A stretch of 64,000 nucleotides of DNA from Sagittula marina (GCF_014196795.1 NZ_JACIEJ010000010.1:62001-126000); one strand, 5' to 3'. Numbered from the stretch's first letter, positions 25,521 to 35,407 are shown. The notes: generated by a model from the sequence alone, not told the origin. Made by a program: numbers and translations.

Positions 25521-26222
25521 ATGAAAACGCTCGTTATCTGCTCCGGCGGATTGGACTCTGTCTCGCTGGCACATATTACCGCAAAGACCCGCGCCTTGAC
25601 CCGGCTGGTGTCATTCAACTACGGCCAGCGGCATCTGAAAGAACTGGACTTCGCCGCGGAGGCCGCCGCCCGTCTGGGTGTGCCACATCACATCATTGAC
25701 CTGCGCCCCGTTGGCGCGGCGCTCACAGGATCTGCCTTGACCGATGACATCGACGTTCCCGACGGACACTACGCCGAGGACACGATGAAGATCACGGTCG
25801 TTCCAAACCGCAACGCCATCATGCTGAGCGTCGCCTATGGCATCGCGGCCGCAAAGGGCGATCAGGCGGTGGCGACGGCCGTGCATGGCGGCGATCACTT
25901 TATTTACCCCGACTGCCGCCCAGCGTTCACCGAAGCCTTTGACACCATGCAAAAAGCGGCGCTGGACGGCTATGCCGATGTCTCGCTTTGGACACCTTTC
26001 GTGCGTCGGTCCAAGGCCGATATCGTCACCGACGGCGCAGCCCACGGCACGCCGTTCGACCGCACATGGTCCTGCTACAAGGGCGGCGCGCAACACTGTG
26101 GACGCTGTGGTACCTGCGTCGAACGCCGTGAGGCATTCGACCTTGCGGGCGTCGAAGACCCGACCATCTACGCCGACCCGGATTTCTGGCGCGCCGCCGT
26201 CGCACAGCACGGAGCGTCATGA
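25521..26222 (+). CDS. queC: 7-cyano-7-deazaguanine synthase
   Basis: A 233-aa enzyme converting 7-carboxy-7-deazaguanine to preQ0 with ATP and ammonia, in queuosine synthesis. The PP-loop is CSGGLDSVS at the N-terminus, and the zinc-binding cluster is CGRCGTCVERREAF near the C-terminus, preceded by another Cys in WSCYKGG. It starts right after the preQ1 riboswitch, whose tail is its ribosome-binding site. It overlaps queD by 4 bp. Confidence 0.96.
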   Translation: MKTLVICSGGLDSVSLAHITAKTRALTRLVSFNYGQRHLKELDFAAEAAARLGVPHHIIDLRPVGAALTGSALTDDIDVPDGHYAEDTMKITVVPNRNAIMLSVAYGIAAAKGDQAVATAVHGGDHFIYPDCRPAFTEAFDTMQKAALDGYADVSLWTPFVRRSKADIVTDGAAHGTPFDRTWSCYKGGAQHCGRCGTCVERREAFDLAGVEDPTIYADPDFWRAAVAQHGAS

Positions 26223-26575
26223 TGTTTCGCATTTCCAAGGAGTTTCACTTCTCCGCCTCGCACCGGCTGGAGCATCTTCCCCACGATCACCAATGCGCCC
26301 GTCTGCATGGCCACAACTATGTCGTCGTGGTGGAGCTTGCGTCAAAAACTCTCAACAGCGACGGTTTCGTCCGCGATTACCACGCGCTGAAGCCGCTGAA
26401 GGATTACATCGACGGCCACTTCGACCACCGGCATCTGAACGACGTGATGGACGTGCCTTCCACCGCCGAGAACATGGCGAAACACTTCTTTGACTGGTGC
26501 CGCGCCCGCTGGCCCGAGGTCATGGCGGTGAAAATCTCGGAGACGCCAAAAACATGGGCGGAGTATCGGCCATGA
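26219..26575 (+). CDS. queD: 6-carboxy-5,6,7,8-tetrahydropterin synthase
   Basis: A 118-aa member of the PTPS/QueD family making 6-carboxytetrahydropterin from dihydroneopterin triphosphate. The zinc His ligands lie in FSASHRL and RLHGHNY, with the catalytic Cys in H-Q-C-A-R just before; the C-terminal Glu in [12 protein letters not shown] binds the pterin. Two ATG codons overlap the queC stop (26219, 26222). It overlaps queE by 4 bp. Confidence 0.95.
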   Translation: MMFRISKEFHFSASHRLEHLPHDHQCARLHGHNYVVVVELASKTLNSDGFVRDYHALKPLKDYIDGHFDHRHLNDVMDVPSTAENMAKHFFDWCRARWPEVMAVKISETPKTWAEYRP

Positions 26576-27288
26576 CACGGGACCGCCCCTTGCGCATCGC
26601 CGAGATCTTTGGCCCCACCATTCAGGGCGAAGGTGCGTTAATCGGCGAGCCCACGGTCTTTGTCCGCGCAGGCGGGTGTGACTATCGCTGCGTCTGGTGC
26701 GATTCCATGCACGCGGTCGACAGCGCCCATCGCCACGCATGGGCCTCGATGGAGGCCGCGCAGATCATGGACGAGGTGCGTCACCTGTCCGGTGGCCAGC
26801 CGCTGACGGTGTCGATCTCTGGCGGCAATCCGGCCATCCAGGACTTTGGCCCCGTGATCGAGATGGGCCGCGCCGAGGGCTATCGCTTTGCCTGCGAGAC
26901 GCAAGGATCGGTGCCGCAGGACTGGTTCGCGCGCCTCGACACCCTGGTGCTCAGCCCCAAGCCGCCGTCAAGCGGAGAGACGGTGGATTGGGAGCGTTTT
27001 GCCGACTGCGTCAGGGCGGGCGCACCGGCCAAGACCGTGATGAAGATCGTGATTTTCGACAACGCCGACTACGCTTGGGCGCAGGAGGCTGCCGCCCGTC
27101 ACCCTGACCTGCCGCTGTATCTGCAACCGGGCAACCCGGAGGTCGATCCGGACGTGGCCGTCAGCCTGGAGGCCACGACCGCGCGGCTGCGCTGGCTGGT
27201 GGACAAGGCCACCGCCGACCGCTGGTTCGCTCCCCGTATCCTGCCACAGCTTCACGTGCTCCTGTGGGGCAACTTGCGCGGCGTCTGA
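26572..27288 (+). CDS. queE: 7-carboxy-7-deazaguanine synthase (radical SAM)
   Basis: A 238-aa radical SAM enzyme that contracts 6-carboxytetrahydropterin to 7-carboxy-7-deazaguanine. The early [20 protein letters not shown] block is the QueE signature and is followed by the cluster motif CDYRCVWCD (C-x3-C-x2-C); SISGGNPA is the SAM-binding GGNP motif. It overlaps queD (ATGA) and is followed by queF after 11 bp, so all four genes form one operon. Confidence 0.95.
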   Translation: MTRDRPLRIAEIFGPTIQGEGALIGEPTVFVRAGGCDYRCVWCDSMHAVDSAHRHAWASMEAAQIMDEVRHLSGGQPLTVSISGGNPAIQDFGPVIEMGRAEGYRFACETQGSVPQDWFARLDTLVLSPKPPSSGETVDWERFADCVRAGAPAKTVMKIVIFDNADYAWAQEAAARHPDLPLYLQPGNPEVDPDVAVSLEATTARLRWLVDKATADRWFAPRILPQLHVLLWGNLRGV

Positions 27289-27299
27289 AAGGAACTTTC

Positions 27300-27761
27300 A
27301 TGTCGGATATCTACAAGGATCTTACGCAGCTCGGCGGTGCGACCGCCCTGCCCGCCTCGCCCGAAGCGGCAGAGCTGGAGCGCGTGCAAAACCCACAGGC
27401 GGACGTGGACTATAACGTCCGCTTTACCGCGCCGGAGTTCACCTCGCTGTGCCCGATGACCGGACAGCCCGACTTTGCCCATATCGTGATTGACTATGTG
27501 CCCGGCGAATGGCTGGTGGAGTCGAAGTCGCTGAAGCTGTTTCTGGGATCTTTTCGCAATCATGGCGCGTTTCATGAGGATTGCACCGTGTCGATCGGAC
27601 GGCGGCTGGTCGACTTCCTCGACCCGCGCTGGCTGCGGATCGGCGGCTACTGGTATCCGCGCGGTGGCATCCCCATCGATGTCTTCTGGCAGACCGGGCC
27701 ACTGCCCGAGAGCGTCTGGATTCCCGATCAGGGTGTCCCTCCCTACCGCGGCCGCGGCTGA
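27300..27761 (+). CDS. queF: NADPH-dependent 7-cyano-7-deazaguanine reductase
   Basis: A 153-aa single-domain (type I) QueF that reduces the nitrile of preQ0 to the amine preQ1. The catalytic Cys51 and Asp58 lie in [13 protein letters not shown]; the QueF NADPH-binding motif is seen in [27 protein letters not shown] precedes the start. This gene makes preQ1, the ligand of the riboswitch at the head of the operon, which gives a product-feedback loop. Confidence 0.96.
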   Translation: MSDIYKDLTQLGGATALPASPEAAELERVQNPQADVDYNVRFTAPEFTSLCPMTGQPDFAHIVIDYVPGEWLVESKSLKLFLGSFRNHGAFHEDCTVSIGRRLVDFLDPRWLRIGGYWYPRGGIPIDVFWQTGPLPESVWIPDQGVPPYRGRG

Positions 27762-27778
27762 GTTAAAGGAATACCGAC

Positions 27779-28831
27779 ATGAATATCCATGCCTCTACCA
27801 TCACCCAGACATTGGCCGAGCATTACGATCTCTCCCCAAATCTCGCGCTGGCCGAAGAGATGAAAGACACCTACGCCCGTATGGCGCGCGTCGTCTCCCC
27901 CGCCGACTGGGCGATGCATGCCCCCTACGTGAAGGCGATCAACGAGCTGAAGGCCAAGCGCAACGCCGTGATCCTTGGGCACAACTACATGACGCCGGAC
28001 ATTTACCACGGCGTGTCCGATTTCGTCGGCGATAGCCTGCAACTGGCGATCAAGGCCGCCGAGGTGGAGGCCGACGTGATCGTGCAGGCGGGCGTGCACT
28101 TCATGGCGGAGACGTCGAAAATCCTCAGCCCCGACAAGATCGTGTTGATGCCTGATATGCAGGCCGGGTGTTCGCTGGCCGAATCCATCACTGCCGAGGG
28201 CATCGAGGAGATGCGCGCAAAATATCCCGGCGCGCCGGTCGTCAGCTATGTGAACACCACCGCCGAGGTGAAGGCCGCATCGGATATCTGCTGCACCTCG
28301 TCGAACGCGCTCCGCATCGTGAATGCGATGGAGCAGGACACGGTGATCATGACGCCGGACCAGTACCTTGCGCAGAACGTGGCGAATGAAAGTCACAAGA
28401 ACATCGTTTACTGGCCCGGCTCCTGCATCGTGCACGAGCAGTTCACGCCACAGGATCTGCGCGATTATCGCGCCTACAATCCCGGCGTGCGGCTGATCGC
28501 GCACCCGGAATGCCCGCCGGACGTGGTGGCAGAGGCGGATTTCAGCGGCTCTACCAGCGGCATCCTGAAATACGTCACCGATGAAAAACCGGAAAAAGCG
28601 CTGCTGATCACCGAATGCTCCATGGCGTCGAACATCTCTGACCAGTTGCCGGAAGTCGAGTTTGTCGGGCCGTGCAACATGTGCCCCTACATGCGCAAGA
28701 TCACGCTGGAGAACATCCTTTGGGTGCTGCATTCGATGGAAAACCAGGTTGAGGTCGACGAAGAGATCGCGGCAAAGGCGCGCCTGTCGGTGCAGCGCAT
28801 GATCGACCTGTCCAAAAAGCTGGGTCTGTGA
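27779..28831 (+). CDS. nadA: Quinolinate synthase
   Basis: A 350-aa 4Fe-4S enzyme condensing iminoaspartate with dihydroxyacetone phosphate to quinolinate, in NAD synthesis. The three cluster Cys are expected in MQAGCS, AHPEC and VGPCNMCPYM; NYMTPDIYHG and HFMAETSKIL are family blocks. AAGGA precedes the ATG, and only 17 bp separate it from queF, so que and nad genes may share a transcript. The stop overlaps the nadB start (TGATG). Confidence 0.95.
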   Translation: MNIHASTITQTLAEHYDLSPNLALAEEMKDTYARMARVVSPADWAMHAPYVKAINELKAKRNAVILGHNYMTPDIYHGVSDFVGDSLQLAIKAAEVEADVIVQAGVHFMAETSKILSPDKIVLMPDMQAGCSLAESITAEGIEEMRAKYPGAPVVSYVNTTAEVKAASDICCTSSNALRIVNAMEQDTVIMTPDQYLAQNVANESHKNIVYWPGSCIVHEQFTPQDLRDYRAYNPGVRLIAHPECPPDVVAEADFSGSTSGILKYVTDEKPEKALLITECSMASNISDQLPEVEFVGPCNMCPYMRKITLENILWVLHSMENQVEVDEEIAAKARLSVQRMIDLSKKLGL

Positions 28832-30399
28832 TGCAGGAGGTCACCACCTCCCGCGTGGTGATCGTCGGCGCGGGACTGGGCGCGCTGTATGCCGCGCTGG
28901 AATTGGCACCGCGTCCGGTGGTTCTGATCTCTCCCGAGCCGTTGGGCGAAGGCGCGAGTTCTGCATGGGCGCAGGGCGGTGTCGCCGCCGCGATGGATGC
29001 CAGCGACACTGCCGCCGCCCACGCCCGTGACACGGTAAAGGCCGGGGCAGGCACGGTGGACGCCGAGGTCGCAGATCTGGTGACACGGGATGCGCGGGAC
29101 TTCATCCTCGACCTGACGGCCAAGGGCACGCCCTTTGATCGCGGTGCCGACGGCGGCTATGTGCTGTCGCGTGAGGCGGCGCACAGCTTTGCCCGTGTGG
29201 TGCGGGTGAAGGGCGATCAGGCCGGTGCGCAGATCATGGCCACGCTGATCGACGTGGCGCGGAAGACGCCCTCAATCCAGGTGCTCGAAGGGGTCATGGC
29301 CATCGGGTTGGAGACCTCCTCCGATGGGCGGGTCGAAGGTCTGGTGGTCCAGTCCGCCTCCGACACCGGGTCCGATCCGGTCATGCTGCGCGGCGCTGCG
29401 GTGCTGCTGGCGGGCGGCGGGTCGGGTGGGCTGTATGCCGTGACAACGAACCCGCCGCGCATTCGCGGGCAGGTGATCGGGTTGGCTGCGCGGGCGGGGG
29501 CAGTGATCGCCGATGCGGAATTCGTCCAGTTCCACCCCACCGCCATTGACGTGGGCGAAGACCCCGCACCGCTCGCCACCGAAGCCTTGCGCGGAGAAGG
29601 CTCGATCCTGTTGAACCGTCAGGGCCAGCGATTCATGACCCAAGTTCACCCCGATGCAGAGCTGGCACCGCGCGACGTGGTGGCCCGGGCGATCTATGCG
29701 CAGACACAGGCGGGCAATCGCCCCGTGCTGGACACGCGCGACGTTCTCGGGGCGCGGATCCTGACGCAATATCCGGCGGTTGCCTCAGCCTGCACCCGCA
29801 ACGGCATCGACCCGGCGACCCAGCCGATCCCCGTGGCCGCCGCCGCGCATTATCACATGGGTGGCATCGCCACGAACACCGAGGGGCGCGCGTCGTTGAA
29901 AGGCCTCTGGGTCTGTGGCGAGGCGTCCTCCACCGGCCTGCACGGCGCGAACCGTCTGGCGTCAAACGGGCTGTTGGAGGCGCTTGTGTTTGCCCGCATC
30001 TGCGCCCAAGGCATCGCAGCCGAGGTCCCGGAGGCCGACGCGCCGCCAGTCGTGCTGGACCTTTTCGGGTCCGGCGTCCCGCCCGATGCAGAGGCCGTGC
30101 GCCAGCTTCGCGAGACCATGACCACCGGTGTCGGAGTTGTGCGCGATGCCACCGGTCTGTCCCGCGCGCTGCGCACCATCGCCGCGTTGGAGCAGGCGCA
30201 TGGCGACAGCCCCTCTTTCCTCAACATGTGTGCCACCGCCACGCTGATCGCTGCCGCAGCCCTCCTGCGTGAAGAAAGTCGCGGCGCGCATGAGCGCTCG
30301 GACTTCCCGACCCCGCACGCGGGTCCGGGCGAACGTTCTTTCCTGACTTTGGACGGTGCCCTGACTTTGCGCGCCCGTATTTGCGAGACCCCAGAATGA
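28831..30399 (+). CDS. nadB: L-aspartate oxidase
   Basis: A 522-aa flavoenzyme oxidising L-aspartate to iminoaspartate for NadA. The FAD Rossmann motif is VIVGAGLGALYAALEL; the segments SSAWAQGGVAAA and EFVQFHPTAI and the HYHMGGI block are typical of the succinate dehydrogenase/aspartate oxidase family. GTG 28828 is an alternative start, but ATG 28831 keeps a TGATG coupling to nadA. The stop overlaps nadC (ATGA). Confidence 0.95.
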   Translation: MQEVTTSRVVIVGAGLGALYAALELAPRPVVLISPEPLGEGASSAWAQGGVAAAMDASDTAAAHARDTVKAGAGTVDAEVADLVTRDARDFILDLTAKGTPFDRGADGGYVLSREAAHSFARVVRVKGDQAGAQIMATLIDVARKTPSIQVLEGVMAIGLETSSDGRVEGLVVQSASDTGSDPVMLRGAAVLLAGGGSGGLYAVTTNPPRIRGQVIGLAARAGAVIADAEFVQFHPTAIDVGEDPAPLATEALRGEGSILLNRQGQRFMTQVHPDAELAPRDVVARAIYAQTQAGNRPVLDTRDVLGARILTQYPAVASACTRNGIDPATQPIPVAAAAHYHMGGIATNTEGRASLKGLWVCGEASSTGLHGANRLASNGLLEALVFARICAQGIAAEVPEADAPPVVLDLFGSGVPPDAEAVRQLRETMTTGVGVVRDATGLSRALRTIAALEQAHGDSPSFLNMCATATLIAAAALLREESRGAHERSDFPTPHAGPGERSFLTLDGALTLRARICETPE

Positions 30400-31241
30400 C
30401 CGCCACCCTTCCTGATCTGATCCTTGAACCCATGGTGAAAAATGCCCTGCTCGAAGACCTCGGCAGCTATGGCGACATCACCACGCGCACCGTCGTCCCG
30501 GCTGGCGTGACGTACACCGCAAGGCTGAACGCACGGGCAGAGGCGGTTGTCTCCGGGATGCAGGTGGCCCGGCTGGCGTTTCATCTGGTGGACCCGGCGC
30601 TCGATGTGCAGGTCAACGCGCCCGACGGCACGCGCTGCGCCCCCGGTGACACGCTGATGACCATCACGGGCGCCGCCCAGTCGATCCTGACCGGCGAACG
30701 TGTGGCGCTGAACTTTGCAGGCAGGCTTGCGGGCATCGCGACCAAGACCGCCAGTTTTGTCGCGCAGACCCGTGGCACCCAGGCCCGCATCACCTGCACG
30801 CGAAAGACCACGCCGGGCCTGCGCATTGTCGAAAAGCTCGCCGTGCTGCACGGAGGAGGGTTCAACCACCGCTATTCGCTGTCGGACGCGATCCTGATCA
30901 AGGACAACCACATCGCCGCCGCCGGGGGCGTGCGGGCCGTGCTGGAAGCTGTAAAGGCGCAGGCCAGCCACATGATGGCGGTGGAAATCGAGGTCGATAC
31001 GCTGGATCAGCTGGCCGAGGTGTTGTCGGTCGGCGGCGCGTCGGTTGTTTTGCTGGACAATATGGACAACGATATGCTGCGCGAGGCTGTGGCGATGGTC
31101 GACGGCCGCATCACCACCGAGGCCAGCGGCAATGTCCATCTCGACCGCGTGGCCTCTATCGCCGCGACCGGCGTAAATTATATCTCTGCCGGGGCGCTGA
31201 CCCATTCGGCGCAGACTGTGGATTTCGGGCTGGATTTCTGA
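30396..31241 (+). CDS. nadC: Nicotinate-nucleotide pyrophosphorylase (carboxylating)
   Basis: A 281-aa quinolinate phosphoribosyltransferase, which makes nicotinate mononucleotide from quinolinate and PRPP. Family blocks are ALLEDLGSYGDITTR at the N-terminus, CTRKTTPGLR, then HGGGFNHRYSLSDAILIKDNH with substrate-binding Arg, His and Lys, and ASGNVHLD near the end. It completes the nadA-B-C operon. A 151-bp gap follows with no clear terminator. Confidence 0.95.
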   Translation: MTATLPDLILEPMVKNALLEDLGSYGDITTRTVVPAGVTYTARLNARAEAVVSGMQVARLAFHLVDPALDVQVNAPDGTRCAPGDTLMTITGAAQSILTGERVALNFAGRLAGIATKTASFVAQTRGTQARITCTRKTTPGLRIVEKLAVLHGGGFNHRYSLSDAILIKDNHIAAAGGVRAVLEAVKAQASHMMAVEIEVDTLDQLAEVLSVGGASVVLLDNMDNDMLREAVAMVDGRITTEASGNVHLDRVASIAATGVNYISAGALTHSAQTVDFGLDF

Positions 31242-31392
31242 GCCTCGGCGATTGAAGTTCCCGCCGATCCACGGCAAGGGCTGCACCAGGTAGCCGCCTG
31301 TCGCCTTGGGACGGGATGGGGCGCATTCTGCCCTCTGCGCCGGGTCGAACTTTGGCAAGAACAGGCTTTGAGACAGGCAACGGACACTGGCC

Positions 31393-32514
31393 ATGTACAT
31401 CCGCTTTGACACTGGCCCGGAGGGGCGCGCAGCCTGCTTTGACTTGCCGCGCCACCTCATCGAGGCTTGGACGGCTGACGAGGTTCCGGCGGCTTTTGCG
31501 GCTTTGGATCAGGCGCAGGCCGATGGGTTCTGGCTGGCAGGGTATGCAAGCTATGAGCTGGGCTATGCGCTGGAACCCCGGCTTTTGGCTCTGATGCCAG
31601 AGGGGCGGCGGCAGCCCCTGGTGTCTTTTGGCGTCTACGCAGGTCCGCGCGAGGCCGACGCTTTGTCCGGCGGGGCGTTTGAGCTTGGCGCGTTTGAACC
31701 CGACTGGGACGCGGCGCGCTATGGGCAGGCCTTTGAAGAGGTGCACGAGCGGATCGGCGCGGGCGACATCTACCAGGCCAATCTGACCATGCCGTTGCGG
31801 GCGTCTTTTGAAGGTGATCCGCGGGGGCTATACGCCGCGCTGACCGCACGTCAGCCCGTCAGCCAAGGTGCCCTGATCCTGCCGGAGACAGGGCCGGTTG
31901 TGCTGTCACGCTCCCCCGAGGTGTTCTTTTCCGTGGATGCCGGGGGCCGCATCGCCACCCGCCCGATGAAAGGCACCGCGCCGCGTGGCAGCACGGCACT
32001 TCAGGATGCGGCGCTGCGCGATGCGCTGACGCAGGATGAGAAGACCCTCGCCGAAAACCTGATGATCGTCGATTTGCTGCGCAACGATCTGTCCCGACTG
32101 GCAATGCCCGGATCGGTACGGGTGCCCGAATTGTTCAAGGTCGAAACCTACGAGACCCTGCACCAGCTGGTCAGCCAGATCGAGGCACGGCTGGCACCGG
32201 GCACCACTTTGGCGCAGATCTTTGCCGCGCTGTTCCCCTGCGGGTCGATCACCGGCGCGCCCAAGATCCGCGCGATGGAGGTCATTCGCGCGCTGGAGCA
32301 GCGGCCCCGCGACGCCTATTGCGGGGCCATCGGCTGGGCCGCGCCGGACGGGCGGGCGCAGTTCAACGTGGCGATCCGCACGCTGATTGTGGAGGCTGAC
32401 GAGGCCGTGTTGAATGTGGGCGGCGGTCTTGTGTGGGACAGCGGCGCAGATAGTGAATATGAGGAAGCCCTGTGGAAAAGCCGTTTCGCCACGTTCCAGA
32501 CGGAACGCGCCTGA
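31393..32514 (+). CDS. pabB: Aminodeoxychorismate synthase component I
   Basis: A 373-aa chorismate-utilising enzyme that converts chorismate and ammonia to 4-amino-4-deoxychorismate for folate synthesis. The chorismate-binding core shows SPEVFF, RPMKGTAPRG, GSITGAPKIRAME and the ending GGGLVWDSGADSEYEEA. It is shorter at the N-terminus than anthranilate synthase TrpE, consistent with PabB. The following lyase gene starts within its last 43 bp, so the two are translationally coupled and form a two-enzyme p-aminobenzoate route. Confidence 0.92.
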   Translation: MYIRFDTGPEGRAACFDLPRHLIEAWTADEVPAAFAALDQAQADGFWLAGYASYELGYALEPRLLALMPEGRRQPLVSFGVYAGPREADALSGGAFELGAFEPDWDAARYGQAFEEVHERIGAGDIYQANLTMPLRASFEGDPRGLYAALTARQPVSQGALILPETGPVVLSRSPEVFFSVDAGGRIATRPMKGTAPRGSTALQDAALRDALTQDEKTLAENLMIVDLLRNDLSRLAMPGSVRVPELFKVETYETLHQLVSQIEARLAPGTTLAQIFAALFPCGSITGAPKIRAMEVIRALEQRPRDAYCGAIGWAAPDGRAQFNVAIRTLIVEADEAVLNVGGGLVWDSGADSEYEEALWKSRFATFQTERA

Positions 32515-33143
32515 TTGAGACCATGCTCTGGCAGCCGGGGGGTGGCGTGGCCTTGGCGGCGCGGCACCGTGATCGGCTGTGCCTGTCGGCGCGGCGGCTG
32601 GGCTTTGACTTTGATCCGTCAACGTTTTATCGTGCCTTAAACGAGGTTTCTGGCGATGCTCCACGACGGTTGCGGCTGACGCTGGATGCGTCGGGCGTGG
32701 TGGATATGAGCTGTGCGCCTGCGCCCTCCCCGGCAATGCTGTGGCGCGTGGCGGTTGCACCGCACCGGCTGGCGTCGGATGATCCATGGCTGAGGGTGAA
32801 ATCCACCCGGCGTGCGATCTATGATGCCGCGCGCGCGGATCTGCCAGACGGGGTGGATGAGCTGATATTCCTAAACGAAGACGGCCATCTGGCCGAGGGC
32901 ACCATCTGCAACGTTCTGGTAGAGCGTGACGACGGATGGGTCACACCGCCCCTGACGGACGGCGCGTTGCCCGGTGTCATGCGGGCGGAGTTGCTGGCGC
33001 GCGGCGAGGTCCGCGTCGCCAGCGTCACGCTGAAGCAGTTGACCGCCGCGCCCCGCCTGCGCCTGTGCAATGCATTGCGCGGCCAGATCGAAGCGCGACT
33101 GGTGCCTTATGTCTCCGAGGACGCCACGCAGTCGGCGAAATAA
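32472..33143 (+). CDS. pabC: Aminotransferase class IV, probable 4-amino-4-deoxychorismate lyase
   Basis: A 223-aa PLP enzyme of the class IV fold. The GTG start at 32472 gives the family N-terminus ending RLIETMLW; the PLP Lys is in LRVKSTRRAIYD, and LAEGTICNV supplies the conserved Glu and cofactor contacts. The position after pabB points to pyruvate release from aminodeoxychorismate to give p-aminobenzoate; a branched-chain or D-amino acid aminotransferase is less likely at this length. Its 3' end overlaps the convergent decarboxylase gene by 37 bp. Confidence 0.85.
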   Translation: MEKPFRHVPDGTRLIETMLWQPGGGVALAARHRDRLCLSARRLGFDFDPSTFYRALNEVSGDAPRRLRLTLDASGVVDMSCAPAPSPAMLWRVAVAPHRLASDDPWLRVKSTRRAIYDAARADLPDGVDELIFLNEDGHLAEGTICNVLVERDDGWVTPPLTDGALPGVMRAELLARGEVRVASVTLKQLTAAPRLRLCNALRGQIEARLVPYVSEDATQSAK

Positions 33144-35407
33144 AGCGTCTCACCATTCGGGCGTTTTTCGACCACCAGACCATGAATGTCGGTCTCGAAC
33201 CCCGGACATTCCCGCGCGAAATCACGGTTGAAGCGCAAGTATTCCACGATCTTGGCGTTGAACACCTCTCCCGGAACCAAGAGCGGAATGCCCGGTGGGT
33301 AGGGCGTGACCAACGAGGTGGTGATGCGCCCTTCGAGATCGTCAATGGCCACCCGCTCCGTCTTGCGCCGCGCGATCTGAGCGTAGGCATCCGAAGGCGT
33401 CATCGCAGGGTGGTGGTCGCTCAGGTAGATCTCGGTGGACAACCGCGCGACGTCGTATTTGGCATACATCTCATGCACGTGCTGGCAGAGATCCTTCAGC
33501 CCCATTGTTTCATACCGCGCTTGTGCCGCGCAGAATTCCGGCATGACGCGCCACAGCGGGTTGTTGCGGTCGTAATCGTCCTTGAACTGCTGCAACGCCG
33601 CCAGAAGCGTGTTCCACCGCCCCTTGGTGATGCCGATGGTGAACATGATGAAGAAGCTGTACAGCCCGGTTTTTTCCACCACGACGCCATGTTCAGCGAG
33701 ATATTTCGACACGATGGAAGCAGGAATGCCGCTGTCGTCAAAATGCCCCTCGATGTCCAGCCCCGGCGTGATGATCGTCGCCTTGATCGGGTCCAGCATG
33801 TTGAAATCACGGGCCATGTCGCCGAACCCGTGCCAGCTGTCCTTGCCGCCGGGCTCCATGCCGTCGCTGTCGGTCCGCTTGAGCTGCCAGTCCTTGGCCG
33901 CGCCCATGCCGTCCTCTGTCTCGTCGAAATCTTCCGGGCCCCAGACCTTGAACCACCAGTCCTGATCGTACTCCTTGCCGACCTTCTTCATGGCGCGGCG
34001 GAATTCGAGGCTTTCGACGATGCTTTCCTCGACCAGCGCCGTGCCGCCCGGAGGCTCCATCATCGCCGCCGCCACATCGCACGACGCGATGATGGAATAC
34101 TGCGGCGAGGTGGAGGTGTGCATCAGATAAGCTTCGTTGAACAGATGCCGGTCGAGTTTGGTTTCCTCGGAATCCTGCACCAGAACGTGGCTTGCCTGAG
34201 AGATCCCGGCCAGCAACTTGTGCACCGATTGCGTCACATAGGTCACGGACTTCTTGGTCCGCCCACGCTTGCGACCCATGGCGTGATAGGTGCCGTAGAA
34301 GGGGTGGAAGGCCGCGTGCGGCAGCCATGCCTCATCGAAATGCAGGTTCTCGATCCAGCCGTCGAGCGCCCCCTTGATCGCTTCGGTGTTGTAGAGCACG
34401 CCGTCATAGGTGGATTGCGTCACCGTCATGATGCGCGGCTGCACCTTGTCGTGGTCATAATCCTTGAGCAGCGGGTTGGCGGCGATTTTCGCCTTGATCG
34501 ATTCCGGCTCGAATTCGGACCGCTGAATCGGGCCGATTATGCCCCAATGGTTGCGCGTGGGTTTTAGGAAAACCGGGATCGCCCCGCACATGATGATCGA
34601 ATGCAGGATTGATTTGTGACAGTTGCGATCAACCACAACCACGTCACCGGGGGCGACGGTGTGGTGCCAGACCATCTTGTTCGAGGTGCTGGTGCCGTTG
34701 GTCACAAAGAAACAATGGTCGGCGTTGAAAATGCGCGCGGCGTTCTTTTCAGATTCGCCAATCGCGCCGTTGTGGTCGAGCAGCTGGCCCAGTTCCTCGA
34801 CCGCGTTGCACACGTCGGCGCGCAGCATGTTTTCACCGTAGAACTGGTGGTACATCTGCCCGATGGGCGATTTCAGAAAGGCAACGCCGCCAGAGTGGCC
34901 CGGACAGTGCCACGAATACGATCCGTCCTCGGCATAATCCAACAGCGCCTTGAAGAACGGCGGCTGGATGTATTCCAGATAGCTTTTCGCCTCTCGGATG
35001 ATGTGCTTGGCGACAAATTCCGGCGTATCCTCGAACATATGGATAAAGCCGTGCAGCTCCCTCAAGATATCATTGGGCAGATGCCGCGATGTCTTTGTCT
35101 CGCCATGCAGAAAGATCGGCACATCGGCGTTCTTCCAACGCAGTTCCTCGATGAAGTTGCGCAGGTTGACGACGGCCGGGTCCAGGTCGGGACCTTGCGA
35201 GAATTCCTCGTCGTCGATCGACAGAACAAAGGCCGAGGCGCGGCTTTGCTGTTGGGCGAATTGCGACAGATCGCCGTAGGAGGTCGCCCCGAGCACCTCA
35301 AAGCCTTCGGCTTCAATGGCCTGCGCAAGCGCACGGATGCCAAGGCCGGAGGTGTTCTCGGAACGGAAATCCTCGTCGATGATGACGATGGGAAAGCGGA
35401 ATTTCAT
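33107..35407 (-). CDS. Orn/Lys/Arg decarboxylase (fold type I PLP)
   Basis: A 766-aa amino acid decarboxylase of the inducible arginine/lysine/ornithine family. Residues 1-130 form the receiver-like wing domain; the PLP domain shows the Schiff-base Lys in TQSVHKLLAG, FDEAWLPHAAFHPFY and DRNCHKSILHS; a C-terminal domain follows. The size matches AdiA/LdcC/SpeF proteins that make decamers and release polyamines or consume protons. The substrate cannot be told from sequence alone. AAGGAG precedes the start. No cognate antiporter gene lies beside it. The 3' end overlaps the aminodeoxychorismate lyase gene on the other strand. Confidence 0.92.
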   Translation of the reverse strand: MKFRFPIVIIDEDFRSENTSGLGIRALAQAIEAEGFEVLGATSYGDLSQFAQQQSRASAFVLSIDDEEFSQGPDLDPAVVNLRNFIEELRWKNADVPIFLHGETKTSRHLPNDILRELHGFIHMFEDTPEFVAKHIIREAKSYLEYIQPPFFKALLDYAEDGSYSWHCPGHSGGVAFLKSPIGQMYHQFYGENMLRADVCNAVEELGQLLDHNGAIGESEKNAARIFNADHCFFVTNGTSTSNKMVWHHTVAPGDVVVVDRNCHKSILHSIIMCGAIPVFLKPTRNHWGIIGPIQRSEFEPESIKAKIAANPLLKDYDHDKVQPRIMTVTQSTYDGVLYNTEAIKGALDGWIENLHFDEAWLPHAAFHPFYGTYHAMGRKRGRTKKSVTYVTQSVHKLLAGISQASHVLVQDSEETKLDRHLFNEAYLMHTSTSPQYSIIASCDVAAAMMEPPGGTALVEESIVESLEFRRAMKKVGKEYDQDWWFKVWGPEDFDETEDGMGAAKDWQLKRTDSDGMEPGGKDSWHGFGDMARDFNMLDPIKATIITPGLDIEGHFDDSGIPASIVSKYLAEHGVVVEKTGLYSFFIMFTIGITKGRWNTLLAALQQFKDDYDRNNPLWRVMPEFCAAQARYETMGLKDLCQHVHEMYAKYDVARLSTEIYLSDHHPAMTPSDAYAQIARRKTERVAIDDLEGRITTSLVTPYPPGIPLLVPGEVFNAKIVEYLRFNRDFARECPGFETDIHGLVVEKRPNGETLYFADCVASSET

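Noticed and set aside
32936-34567. 543-codon plus-strand open frame opposite the decarboxylase
   Set aside because: The minus-strand decarboxylase has the PLP Lys motif and full family length; the plus frame begins inside the lyase gene and has no recognisable domain.
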